From the NCBI GenBank assembly GCA_903911165.1, contig CAIWCQ010000242.1:1-17936 (forward strand): a stretch of DNA of 17,936 bases, given 5' to 3'. Made by a program: the position numbers and the translations under genes. The notes beneath the pieces were generated by a model, which was not told where the DNA came from, searched no databases, and saw only the letters and a list, made by a program, of their open reading frames with translations. Positions 9,240-17,936 of the stretch are shown piece after piece. Numbering within the stretch: position 1 is the first letter of the stretch; the number at the start of each line of letters is the position of its first letter. This DNA is from an uncultured Actinomycetes bacterium. GTDB lineage: Bacteria; Actinomycetota; Actinomycetes; Mycobacteriales; Mycobacteriaceae.

Positions 9240-10408
9240 GATCTGCGCTCCCAAAATGCCGGACCAACAGGTTCGATGAAGTCTCCGTTGGCGACCAGAT
9301 ATCCGTCTTTATCGATGGTAATGGGCAGTTGCGCCAGGGCTCGTGCGGCAGGACCGAAAATCGGGCGCGCGAAGTGCAGGGCGTCGAATTGGGACTGATG
9401 GCACGGGCACAGGATGCGGTAGGTCTGCTGCTCGTAGAGCGACGACGGGCAGCCCAGGTGCGAGCAGACCTTCGTGTAGGCGAACAGCTCACCAAAGTTG
9501 AAGCTCTCCTGGCCCTGACGCTTGACCACTCTTGGCATGTCGACGGGTTTGATGCGGATCAGCATCACCGGATTGCGCACCCCCATCGAGATGTGGGTCA
9601 GCAGCTCGTGCGACTCCACCGTGGTGCCGTCGCCGTCCTCCTCGCGCCAGGGGAACACGGTTTCCATGCCGCCGGCGTCGAGGTCCTCGGGACGCATCTT
9701 CACGAACGGAGATTCACCGGGCCTGCCGGTGGCGCGTCCCAGGAAGATCGTCTCGCCGTTGAACCGGGGCGTCCAGTCGGACGTCCACAGCACCGCCTTG
9801 AGGCCGTTCGCGGTCGGCACCACCGGCTTCCACGGGTTCTTGATGATGCCGCCCAACCCGGCTACCAGGGTGCCCAGACCGAAGGCGCCAAGCCCGATGC
9901 CGAGCGACAGTCCAATGAGCTTGCGCCGCTTGATTGTTGAGTCATCGAACGCTCCCACCAGGTTGGCTGCCGCGGTTCTGCGGTCCAACTCCGACGACTG
10001 ACCATCGTGGCGCTGCTGGATGGAGATCTCTTCGGGGATGAACCTCTTCTGGTAAAGCACCGCGCCGACGCCGATGGCCAGGATGGACAGGCCGAAGGTC
10101 ACGCCATAAATCGGGGTGGCCAACGTGTAGAGGAAATTACCCTCGGCGCCGTTGGGCTTGTACTGCCACGGCCAGAACAGGAACGCCAGCAGCAGGGCGA
10201 AGCCCATCGCACCGGCGAAGAGTAACCAGAGTGCGACGCCCCGTTCGGCGCGTTTCTCGGCCCGGGTGCCTTCGACCGGCCACCGCGACTCCTTCAGGAC
10301 GGTTTCGACGCCGTCCATCCGGCCGCCAAGTTGGACCAGCTCCTGGGTGGACATGGCGGCGAGGTCCTCGTCGGCTGGCCGGGCCACGGGGTCGTCCCCA
10401 GCACTCAT
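9236..10408 (-). CDS. qcrA: Rieske 2Fe-2S subunit of the bcc complex
   Basis: 390 residues with the actinobacterial architecture: three transmembrane helices (about 57-80, 98-119, 163-187) and a C-terminal Rieske domain outside the membrane. 2Fe-2S ligands are C315 and H317 in CSHLGC and C334 and H337 in CPCH, with C320 and C336 as the disulfide pair. Before TM3 lies a twin-arginine motif, R161-R162 in TIKRRKLIG. Actinobacterial Rieske proteins are known to insert TM1-2 by Sec and TM3 by Tat. The ATG at 10408 was chosen because it overlaps the qcrC TGA (ATGA) and has GGAG 7 nt upstream (10416-10419); an upstream GTG at 10426 is inferior. The N-terminal tail is shorter than in M. tuberculosis QcrA (about 429). 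Confidence 0.96.
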   Translation of the reverse strand: MSAGDDPVARPADEDLAAMSTQELVQLGGRMDGVETVLKESRWPVEGTRAEKRAERGVALWLLFAGAMGFALLLAFLFWPWQYKPNGAEGNFLYTLATPIYGVTFGLSILAIGVGAVLYQKRFIPEEISIQQRHDGQSSELDRRTAAANLVGAFDDSTIKRRKLIGLSLGIGLGAFGLGTLVAGLGGIIKNPWKPVVPTANGLKAVLWTSDWTPRFNGETIFLGRATGRPGESPFVKMRPEDLDAGGMETVFPWREEDGDGTTVESHELLTHISMGVRNPVMLIRIKPVDMPRVVKRQGQESFNFGELFAYTKVCSHLGCPSSLYEQQTYRILCPCHQSQFDALHFARPIFGPAARALAQLPITIDKDGYLVANGDFIEPVGPAFWERRS

Positions 10409-11232
10409 GATCGTGCTCCGATCCACATCGCCGCGGCGACGGCGGCGACGATCCCGACCGCGAATATCGCGATGCCCTCCGGCGCCGGTCCGAAACCGCC
10501 GAGGCCGTAACCGCCGGGGTTGAGCGTGTCGCTCGACGTCTTCACGTAGGCGATGATGTCCCGCTTGGCCTCCGGCGAGAGTTGACGATCGGAGAACTTC
10601 GGCATGTTCTGCGGACCGGACAGCATCGCCGTGTAGATCTGCGCGGGGGTGGCCGGATCCAGCACCGGCGCGAATTTGCCCGACGACAGTGCGCCGCCAC
10701 GGCCGGTGAAGTTGTGACAGGACGCGCAGTTGAGCCGGAACAGGTCCCCGCCGCGGGCGACGTCGTTGCCGATCAGTGACGCCTCGGCGATCTGGCCGTT
10801 GGCATCCCGGGGAGCAATCGGTCCGCCACCCATGCTCTGGATATAGGCGCCGAGCGCGTCGACCTGGGGTTCGTCAAAGATCGGCGTCTTGCGCATGGCC
10901 TGGGCCTCGTTGCGCATCATCGGCATCCGGCCGGACGACACCTGGAAGTAGACCGCCGCCTCACCGACGCCGACCAGACTGGGTCCGCGGGCCTCGACGC
11001 CCTGCAGGTTGAGGCCGTGACAGGTGATGCACGCAGTTTCGTAAAGCTGCTGGCCGGTGCGCAGCAGTGCCGACTGCGACTGATCTGCGACGGCCACCTG
11101 CGGCCGTGGCGTGAGCGTCGCGGCCAGTAGGCCGGCCAGTCCCAGGCCGAACACCAGAAGCACTGCCGCCGACAGCCGGCGCCGAAACCGACGTCGTGAC
11201 CTGCCGTGCATGCGGGACTCAATCCTGAGCAT
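10405..11232 (-). CDS. qcrC: Di-haem cytochrome c subunit of the bcc complex
   Basis: 275 residues from the chosen ATG. A basic N-terminus (RRRFRRR) and a signal-anchor helix (about 20-40) lead into two cytochrome c domains. Haem-binding motifs are CITCH at 68-72 and CASCH at 169-173, with probable axial Met residues at M103 and M210 (PQNMPKF). A C-terminal anchor helix follows at about 251-272. In actinobacteria this subunit replaces soluble cytochrome c, handing electrons straight to CuA of CtaC. Start choice: ATG 11232 has AGAAGGGG (11237-11244) just upstream. In-frame ATGs at 11247, 11262 and 11265 are possible, and the one at 11265 would give an ATGA overlap with ctaE like the other junctions but lacks a clear ribosome-binding site. 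Confidence 0.95.
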   Translation of the reverse strand: MLRIESRMHGRSRRRFRRRLSAAVLLVFGLGLAGLLAATLTPRPQVAVADQSQSALLRTGQQLYETACITCHGLNLQGVEARGPSLVGVGEAAVYFQVSSGRMPMMRNEAQAMRKTPIFDEPQVDALGAYIQSMGGGPIAPRDANGQIAEASLIGNDVARGGDLFRLNCASCHNFTGRGGALSSGKFAPVLDPATPAQIYTAMLSGPQNMPKFSDRQLSPEAKRDIIAYVKTSSDTLNPGGYGLGGFGPAPEGIAIFAVGIVAAVAAAMWIGARS

Positions 11233-11261
11233 CGCACCCCTTCTCATCAGCGGGTTTCGCA

Positions 11262-13122
<1,861 letters not shown>

Positions 13123-14892
13123 TCCGCCGCCGCGCGCGGCAAGCAGTTCCGATGCCGCGTGTTGAGCCGAGCGCGCAGTGGCGGCCCATTCAAGCCACAT
13201 TCCGGCTGAATGGATTGGCGAGGCGAAAGTGCCTGCGGCAGCAACGATTCGAACACCGGGTGCGGCCAGCCAGCGCGCGATCAACGCGGTCTCTTCGACC
13301 AGCGCACCGCCCAGCGGCGCCTGGTGCGGCAGTACCACCTGGGCACTGCTGCGCAGTGCCGCGATCACCGGCATTGGTGGGACATGCGCGCCGGCGCAGC
13401 CCGCGCCGGCCAGCTGGCCGTGTCTGATGATCGCCAACTGCCATCCACCCGCGCCATCGGGTGCCGCGGCGACGAGTTCGGAGACCGCGGCCAGCGCACT
13501 CAGTCGCTGACCACGCCAGAGCGCCTCCACGGCATCCGCCGTCAGGTCCCGTAGCCGGGCAGCGCTCTCAAAACGCCCGCGCTGTGCCAACTCGGTGACG
13601 CCGAGCACAGCCGCCCCAAGAGCGGCGTTGTCATACCCGTCGATCACATCTGCTGCCCGCGCCGGCCCGGCGGCGTAGTCCCCGGCGCAGACTCCCCGCG
13701 GCGCCGGGCACGGCGACACTTCCCGCTCTGGGCAGGCCGGGCCGTGCTCGCCGCCCGCCCCGATCCGTGCGGTGCACGTGCGAACGCCGGTGAACCGCGC
13801 CAGCAGGCTGGCTGTGTCGGACGCCTGCGCACGCGAACGAAACGGGCCGATGGCGCGGGTGAGGCGGGGCGTGCGGACACACGACAGCCGTGGGAAGGCT
13901 TCATCGGTCAGCACCACCCACCACCATCGGTGCGGAAAGCGCGACCGGCGGTTGTACGGCGGTGCGTGGGCGGCCAGCAGACGCAACTCACGCACGCCTG
14001 CCTCCAGAGTGTGGGCGCACTCGACATGGTCGACCGCTGTCGCGAGGGCGACCATCTCGGAGATACGTTTTCGCGGATCTGCTCCGGTGAAGTACTGGCC
14101 CACCCGCCGGTGCAGGTTGGTCGCCGTGCCGACGTAGAGCACCTCGGCCGATGGCCCGCGAAACAGATAGACACCGGGGCGGTGCGGTAATCCGCGAGCC
14201 AGGGCCCTCTTTTTGCGCTGTGCGCCAGATGATTTCGGTGCAAGCGAACTTAGCTCTTGATAAGTCGTCACACCCTGATTGCCCACGCGTTCGATCAGCG
14301 CATGGAGTACGTCGACGCAAGCGCGGGCGTCATCGAGGGCGCGGTGGTTGGGTTCGGTGGTCGATCTCAGCAGCGTCGCCAGCGCGGACAGTCGGACGCT
14401 GGGCGCCTCCTCGCGGCTCAACACCCGGCGCGCCAGTCGGACCGTGCACAGCACCGGCGGTCCGGGCCAGTCGATCTCGCATTGCTGGGCCGCGGCTTTG
14501 AGGAACCCGATGTCGAAGCTTGCGTTGTGGGCCACCAGCACCGCGCCGCGGGCGAACTCCAGGAACATCGGCAGCACCGCCGAGATCACCGGGGCGTCGC
14601 GCACCATCGCGGTGTCGATCCCGGTGAGTTCGACGATCTGCGGCGGGATTGACCGCTGTGGGTCGACCAGGGTGGCGAACTCGCCGATGATCTCCCCGCC
14701 GCGCACCTTGACCGCACCGATCTCGGTGATCGCGTCGCGGGTTCCGTCCGGGCCGGCCTGCGCGCGCGACCCGGTGGTCTCGAGATCGACCACCACGAAC
14801 GTGGTCTCGCATAGCGACGTCTCGCCGGCGACGTCGGCGAAGCTCAGCTGGTGCTGCGCGCGGGGTGCGGCCACGGTGATCGACGTTAAGCC

Positions 14893-14968
14893 CGGCCACC
14901 GACAGTCTGGTCGCGCGACACCCCCGAAAATGCACGTGCCGCGTGAGCGGAAAACATGTCGGTGGCCG
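14893..14968. repeat. Perfect 12-bp inverted repeat in a divergent promoter region
   Basis: CGGCCACCGACA (14893-14904) and TGTCGGTGGCCG (14957-14968) are exact reverse complements separated by 52 bp, so their centres are 64 bp apart. They lie between the exonuclease-fusion gene (-) and the small Cys-rich gene (+). They could be a pair of operator sites for one regulator or the stem of a large hairpin. Confidence 0.8.
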
Positions 14969-15016
14969 TGGCTAGCGTGCGGGCAGCCGGAAAACACCGG
15001 AGCGTGCGAGCATCGT

Positions 15017-15023
15017 GGAGGAG
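15017..15023 (+). promoter_or_regulatory. Ribosome-binding site fixing the start of the small CxxC gene
   Basis: GGAGGAG ends 7 nt before the ATG at 15031. It favours this start over an in-frame ATG at 14956 that has no such site and overlaps the right arm of the 12-bp inverted repeat. Confidence 0.7.
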
Positions 15024-15030
15024 AACCCTT

Positions 15031-15258
15031 ATGAGCCAGGACCCGGATGCGGCAGAGCCGGTGATCATCGACTGTGACGACTGCGCGGTCCGGGGTCCGG
15101 GGTGCCGGGATTGCGTGGTCAGCGTGTTGCTCGGTGTTCCCGAGAGCCTGCTCGAGGACGAGCGGGCGGCGTTGGAAGTGCTCGCCGAAGCAGGTATGGC
15201 ACCCCGGCTGCGACTGGTCCCGATACGTCGTAATCCCGGTTCACCGCTGGCCGGATAG
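15031..15258 (+). CDS. Small CxxC..CxxC protein, function unknown
   Basis: 75 residues. The N-terminal third carries CDDC and CRDC (C15, C18, C25, C28; spacing CxxC-x6-CxxC), a typical zinc-knuckle or rubredoxin-like metal-binding arrangement. The rest is a short amphipathic helical region ([16 protein letters not shown], about 45-60) and a basic tail. No signal peptide or membrane segment is present, so it is probably cytoplasmic. I do not recognise a named family beyond small conserved actinobacterial proteins found beside NlpC/P60 genes. The strong Shine-Dalgarno, the normal codon pattern and the two paired CxxC motifs argue it is real. It could be a metal-dependent regulator or adaptor; no DNA-binding helix-turn-helix is evident. 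Confidence 0.78.
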   Translation: MSQDPDAAEPVIIDCDDCAVRGPGCRDCVVSVLLGVPESLLEDERAALEVLAEAGMAPRLRLVPIRRNPGSPLAG

Positions 15259-15335
15259 CGCTGGAGTCGGGCCCGTCGGGCAGTGGCTGGTGTGACCGGT
15301 GTGGCTGAACGTTCGCTGAGACTTCGGGCCCGAGG

Positions 15336-15365
15336 TTGGACAAACCCGTTGCCATTTCGTAACCT
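15336..15365 (+). promoter_or_regulatory. Putative promoter of the NlpC/P60 gene
   Basis: TTGGAC (15336-15341) and TAACCT (15360-15365) are 18 bp apart, giving a leader of about 55 nt to the GTG at 15427. The -10 lies in CGTAACCTTACCG, an AT-containing motif reminiscent of sites described for the MtrA response regulator of cell-wall hydrolase genes in related actinobacteria. That resemblance is from memory and weak. Confidence 0.35.
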
Positions 15366-15426
15366 TACCGAGACCTAAACGCATTTCGGCGAGTTGAGTC
15401 GACGGCAGTCAAAGGATCCCGCAACC

Positions 15427-16584
15427 GTGAAATTTGGCCGCAACTGTTTCACCAACCCCAATGCTCACAGATGGTTTACCGGTTCTCTCGCCGGTCTGAT
15501 CGCCGCCGCCTGCGTCGTCACGCCAGCGGCCTTCGCCGATCCCGCCCAGGACGCCGTCGCCCAAATCGGCGAGCTTTCCCGGCAGGCTGAGCAGCTCACC
15601 GAGTCCATGCATGCGGCCCAGTTGGACCTCGACGCGAAGGTCCAGGCCTTGACCGACGCCGAGGCGGCCCACGTCAACGATGTCGCGGCGCTGGACGCCG
15701 CCAGGATCACCCTCGAGTCCTATCAGGGGGCGGTCAACAAGTTGGCCGCGTCGGTATACATGGGCGGCCGAACCGACGGGATGAACGCGATCCTGACAGT
15801 GGCCTCGCCGCAAGGCCTGATCGACAAAATGGCCGTTCAGAAGGTGATGGGCGCCGAAATGGCGGCCCAGATGAACAGCTTCCGGCAGCTCAGCGACGAG
15901 GCGCTCAGGATCGAGGCCGCCTCTTCGAACTCTGCCGCCCAGGCCAAGGCCGCCGCTGACGAAGCCGCCGCGGTCCGCGCCGAACTGCAGGGCAAGCAGT
16001 CGCAGCTCCAGGTTCAGATCGCCGCTGTGAAATCGCGTTACCAGGCCTTGACGCCCCCGCAACAGGTTGCGCTGGCGGCACCGGGCGCACCACTGCCGGC
16101 GGCTCTCGCCGCGCCCGAGCCGCCCGCGGCTCTCGCTGCACCTGAGCCGCCCGCGGCTCTCGCCGCACCCGAGCCGGAAGCCGGACCGCCTGTCGAAATC
16201 GCGGCCCTGGCAGCGCTGCCGTCCCCGGGTGCCGGAAGCGGCGCCGGCGCGACCGCCGTGCAGGCGGCACTGACCCGGATCGGTTCCCCGTATGTGTGGG
16301 GCGGCGGTGGGCCGGGTGCCTTCGACTGCTCCGGACTGGTGCAGTGGGCGTTCGCTCAAGCCGGTGTGTTCCTGCCACATTCGAGCTACGCGCTCGCCGC
16401 CGGTGGTCAATCGGTGTCCGTCGACCAGATGCAGCCCGGCGACGTTGTCACGCAGTACTCCGACGCCTCGCATGTCGGCATCTATGTCGGCGACGGCCTG
16501 ATGGTGCACGCCTCCACCTACGGGATCCCGGTTCGCGTCGAGTCGGTCTACAACTCCCCGATCTACAACGTCCGTCGGTACTGA
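15427..16584 (+). CDS. Secreted NlpC/P60 peptidoglycan endopeptidase with coiled-coil domain (Rv2190c-like)
   Basis: 385 residues, matching the length I recall for Rv2190c. A signal peptide (1-37) ends at AFA|DP. An Ala/Gln/Glu-rich helical coiled coil (about 42-205) follows, then an Ala/Pro linker (206-270) with three AALAAPEPP repeats, and a C-terminal NlpC/P60 domain (about 274-385). Catalytic residues are C301 in FDCSGL, H349 in SDASHVG and H361 in MVHAS. The family cleaves D-iGlu-mDAP bonds in peptide stems; the coiled coil resembles that of RipA-type and FtsX-activated hydrolases, where it restrains activity. GTG 15427 was chosen because AAAGGA (15411-15416) precedes it and it gives a proper signal peptide; a TTG at 15394 is less likely. 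AsnB-mediated mDAP amidation would affect its substrate. Confidence 0.93.
   Translation: MKFGRNCFTNPNAHRWFTGSLAGLIAAACVVTPAAFADPAQDAVAQIGELSRQAEQLTESMHAAQLDLDAKVQALTDAEAAHVNDVAALDAARITLESYQGAVNKLAASVYMGGRTDGMNAILTVASPQGLIDKMAVQKVMGAEMAAQMNSFRQLSDEALRIEAASSNSAAQAKAAADEAAAVRAELQGKQSQLQVQIAAVKSRYQALTPPQQVALAAPGAPLPAALAAPEPPAALAAPEPPAALAAPEPEAGPPVEIAALAALPSPGAGSGAGATAVQAALTRIGSPYVWGGGGPGAFDCSGLVQWAFAQAGVFLPHSSYALAAGGQSVSVDQMQPGDVVTQYSDASHVGIYVGDGLMVHASTYGIPVRVESVYNSPIYNVRRY
16099..16176. repeat. Three 27-bp coding repeats in the NlpC/P60 linker
   Basis: GCGGCTCTCGC starts at 16099, 16126 and 16153, with near-identical 27-bp units (last copy slightly shortened). They encode AALAAPEPP repeated between the coiled coil and the catalytic domain, and so set the linker length. 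Confidence 0.9.
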
Positions 16585-16645
16585 ACCCACCGCCGGTGGG
16601 CGGCCGGCGAACCGAATCCGTTGGTCCCGACTGGCCGGGGTTGTA

Positions 16646-17479
16646 TTGGTCGCCGAGTTGGCCGGCGGGTCTGCGCTGATCGCCATTGGCCCCGCCGCGG
16701 CACGTTCACCGTCGGCCCTGCCGCCTGCGGTGTCGGCATCTGCACCACTGGTGGTCGGTGACGGCCGCCATGACCATGGCGTCAGGGTCCACTTGGTCAG
16801 TCTCGGCGGGAGTAGTACCGATGCCGTACTCGCGCGCGTCGGCGTCGCGATCGGTGACGCCGTCGGCGCCGTGGAACGGTTCTGGGGCACCGACGTCCAG
16901 CGCGAGATCGTCGTGGTCGCCACCGATTCCGAGGAGCAATTCGTCGAATACGCCCGACTGGATCCCGACCGGGGATGGACGGATATCGCCGCCGTCGCTG
17001 TCGCCGACGATGTCGATTATATCGGCCGCACAGCATCCGGACAGCGGATTATTCTTGCCCCCGGCGCGTCGGCGATGAGCGACGCCGCATTGCGAATCGT
17101 ATTGGCGCATGAGCTTTTTCACCTCGCGGCCCGAACCGAGACCGCGCTGGATGCGCCGCGTTGGCTGACCGAAGGGGTAGCGGATTTTGTCGCGCGTCCG
17201 CCGACTGCGATTCCCGTCGGCGCCACTGCCGTCCTGCCGTCGGATGTCGAGTTGGAGACCAGCGGAGCCGATCTTGCGGAGGTCTACGACCGGGCGTGGT
17301 GGTTCGCTCGCTTTGTCGCCGACAGCTACGGCGCCGGAACGCTTCGACGGCTCTACGCGGCGGCCTGCGGACCCGGCCATTCGGACCTGACCGCGGCGGT
17401 CCGCCAGGTGATCGGCACCGATCTGGCTGACCTACATCGTCGGTGGGGCGAGTGGATGGTTCGGGAGTCTCGCCCCTGA
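16646..17479 (+). CDS. Putative envelope HExxH zinc metalloprotease (Rv2189c-like), start uncertain
   Basis: 277 residues from TTG 16646, the first normal start codon in frame. The C-terminal half holds HELFH (H155, E156, H159) and, 16 residues on, E176 in WLTEGVADF: a complete gluzincin zinc site like the MA-clan membrane-associated peptidases. W-x-x-EG-x-ADF is typical of that group. Residues 1-35 are Ala-rich and hydrophobic, suggesting export. The in-frame codons before the TTG read NRIRWSRLAGVV, which would supply the positively charged start of a signal peptide, so translation may begin upstream at a non-standard codon (see findings). By position it matches Rv2189c, a conserved hypothetical protein. 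The gene sits 61 nt after the NlpC/P60 gene and overlaps pimB by 1 nt (TGATG), which suggests an envelope-maintenance operon. Confidence 0.8.
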   Translation: MVAELAGGSALIAIGPAAARSPSALPPAVSASAPLVVGDGRHDHGVRVHLVSLGGSSTDAVLARVGVAIGDAVGAVERFWGTDVQREIVVVATDSEEQFVEYARLDPDRGWTDIAAVAVADDVDYIGRTASGQRIILAPGASAMSDAALRIVLAHELFHLAARTETALDAPRWLTEGVADFVARPPTAIPVGATAVLPSDVELETSGADLAEVYDRAWWFARFVADSYGAGTLRRLYAAACGPGHSDLTAAVRQVIGTDLADLHRRWGEWMVRESRP

Positions 17480-17936
17480 TGACGCGAATCTTGTTGGTGA
17501 CCAACGACTTTCCGCCGCGGCGCGGTGGTATCCAGTCCTATCTCGAACAGTTCGTCCGCCGCCTGGTCAGCGCCGGTGATGAGCTGACGGTCTATGCGCC
17601 GCGGTGGAAGGGCGCGCCGGACTACGACCGCGCGGCACCGTTCGTCGTCGTCCGTCACCCCGGCACGCTGATGCTGCCCGAGCCGGGAGTGGACCGGCGG
17701 ATGCGCGGGTTGATTCGTGAACGCGGCATCGAGACCGTGTGGTTCGGCGCCGCCGCGCCACTGGCCCTGCTTGCATCGCGAGCCCGCAGTGCCGGCGCCG
17801 CACGCGTCGTGGCCAGCACCCACGGTCACGAGGTGGGATGGTCGATGCTGCCCGGGGCGCGGTCGGCGCTGCGGCGGATCGGCGCCGACACCGACGTGAT
17901 CACCTACGTCAGCCGCTATACCCGCGACAGATTCGC
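17479..17936 (+). CDS. pimB: GDP-mannose-dependent phosphatidylinositol monomannoside mannosyltransferase, 3' truncated by the window edge
   Basis: The first 152 codons are present and run off the window. They form the N-terminal Rossmann domain of a GT-B, GT4-family glycosyltransferase: ILLVTNDFPPRRGGIQSYL at 4-22 carries the GGIQS acceptor/donor loop, and STHGHEVGWS at 113-122 is the conserved His-containing motif. The sequence is close to what I recall of M. tuberculosis PimB (Rv2188c, also called PimB'), which adds the second mannose to PIM1 from GDP-mannose on the cytoplasmic face, building PIM2 for lipomannan and lipoarabinomannan. The donor-binding C-terminal domain is outside the window. 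ATG 17479 shares one base with the preceding TGA, so translation is probably coupled to the metalloprotease gene. Confidence 0.93.
   Translation, partial: MTRILLVTNDFPPRRGGIQSYLEQFVRRLVSAGDELTVYAPRWKGAPDYDRAAPFVVVRHPGTLMLPEPGVDRRMRGLIRERGIETVWFGAAAPLALLASRARSAGAARVVASTHGHEVGWSMLPGARSALRRIGADTDVITYVSRYTRDRF

Noticed and set aside
15259..15426. Possible c-di-AMP (ydaO-type) riboswitch or other structured leader before the NlpC/P60 gene
   Set aside because: Two CGGGCCCG palindromes (15268 and 15325) are present, but no riboswitch core could be recognised and the predicted leader is only about 55 nt.
15409..16923. 504-codon minus-strand open frame opposite the NlpC/P60 and metalloprotease genes
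   Set aside because: Antisense shadow; low-complexity Arg/Gly content and no recognisable motif, while both plus-strand genes have intact catalytic sites.

Overview
The window is high-GC chromosomal DNA from an actinobacterium, almost certainly a mycobacterium (Mycobacteriaceae). Gene content and order match, in inverted orientation, the Mycobacterium tuberculosis segment Rv2204c to Rv2188c as I remember it. The proteins are close to, but distinct from, the M. tuberculosis versions: QcrB has a different N-terminus and an added C-terminal repeat tail, and several short DNA repeats appear that I do not associate with M. tuberculosis. A nontuberculous species is therefore most likely; I cannot name it. 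No rRNA, tRNA, IS element, prophage, CRISPR array or recognisable defence system is visible. This is a conserved core region with 17 protein-coding genes, and no gene-free stretch exceeds about 220 bases.

Layout. (1) 1-4115: 3' part of a HesB/IscA-type Fe-S carrier gene (+), a one-TM membrane protein (-), adenosine kinase adoK (+) and the glutamine-dependent amidotransferase asnB (-). (2) 4116-7528, plus strand: ctaC and ctaF (subunits of the aa3 cytochrome c oxidase), then an MmpS3-like membrane protein and a four-TM DUF2561-type protein overlapping by 1 nt. (3) 7560-11873, minus strand: ctaE-qcrC-qcrA-qcrB, joined by ATGA-type overlaps (the one at ctaE/qcrC depends on which qcrC start is used). 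This operon encodes oxidase subunit III and the three bc1 subunits: di-haem cytochrome c, Rieske protein and cytochrome b. (4) 12040-14874: trpD (+) facing a DnaQ-like exonuclease/GIY-YIG fusion gene (-) whose 3' end lies antisense within trpD. (5) 15031-17936, plus strand: a small CxxC..CxxC protein, a secreted NlpC/P60 peptidoglycan hydrolase, a putative envelope HExxH metalloprotease, and the 5' part of the phosphatidylinositol mannosyltransferase gene pimB.

How it fits together. Regions 2 and 3 encode most of the actinobacterial bcc-aa3 (CIII-CIV) supercomplex, in which the di-haem QcrC replaces a soluble cytochrome c and passes electrons to CuA in CtaC. The catalytic subunit CtaD is not in the window. 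The Fe-S carrier at the left edge may serve proteins such as the Rieske centre, but that is inference. Regions 1 and 5 lean toward envelope building: AsnB-type peptidoglycan amidation, NlpC/P60 hydrolase, PIM mannosyltransferase. AdoK and TrpD are ordinary purine-salvage and tryptophan-pathway enzymes.

I do not see a previously undescribed system. The most unusual signals are: a recurring pattern of short tandem repeats, which sit at the 3' ends of genes at three of the four convergent junctions; a six-fold Ser-Asn-Gly tail on QcrB; three phased 10-bp repeats between asnB and ctaC; a perfect 12-bp inverted repeat with arms about six helical turns apart; a UvrC-like Cys cluster in the exonuclease fusion; and a metalloprotease gene whose apparent signal peptide begins upstream of any normal start codon.
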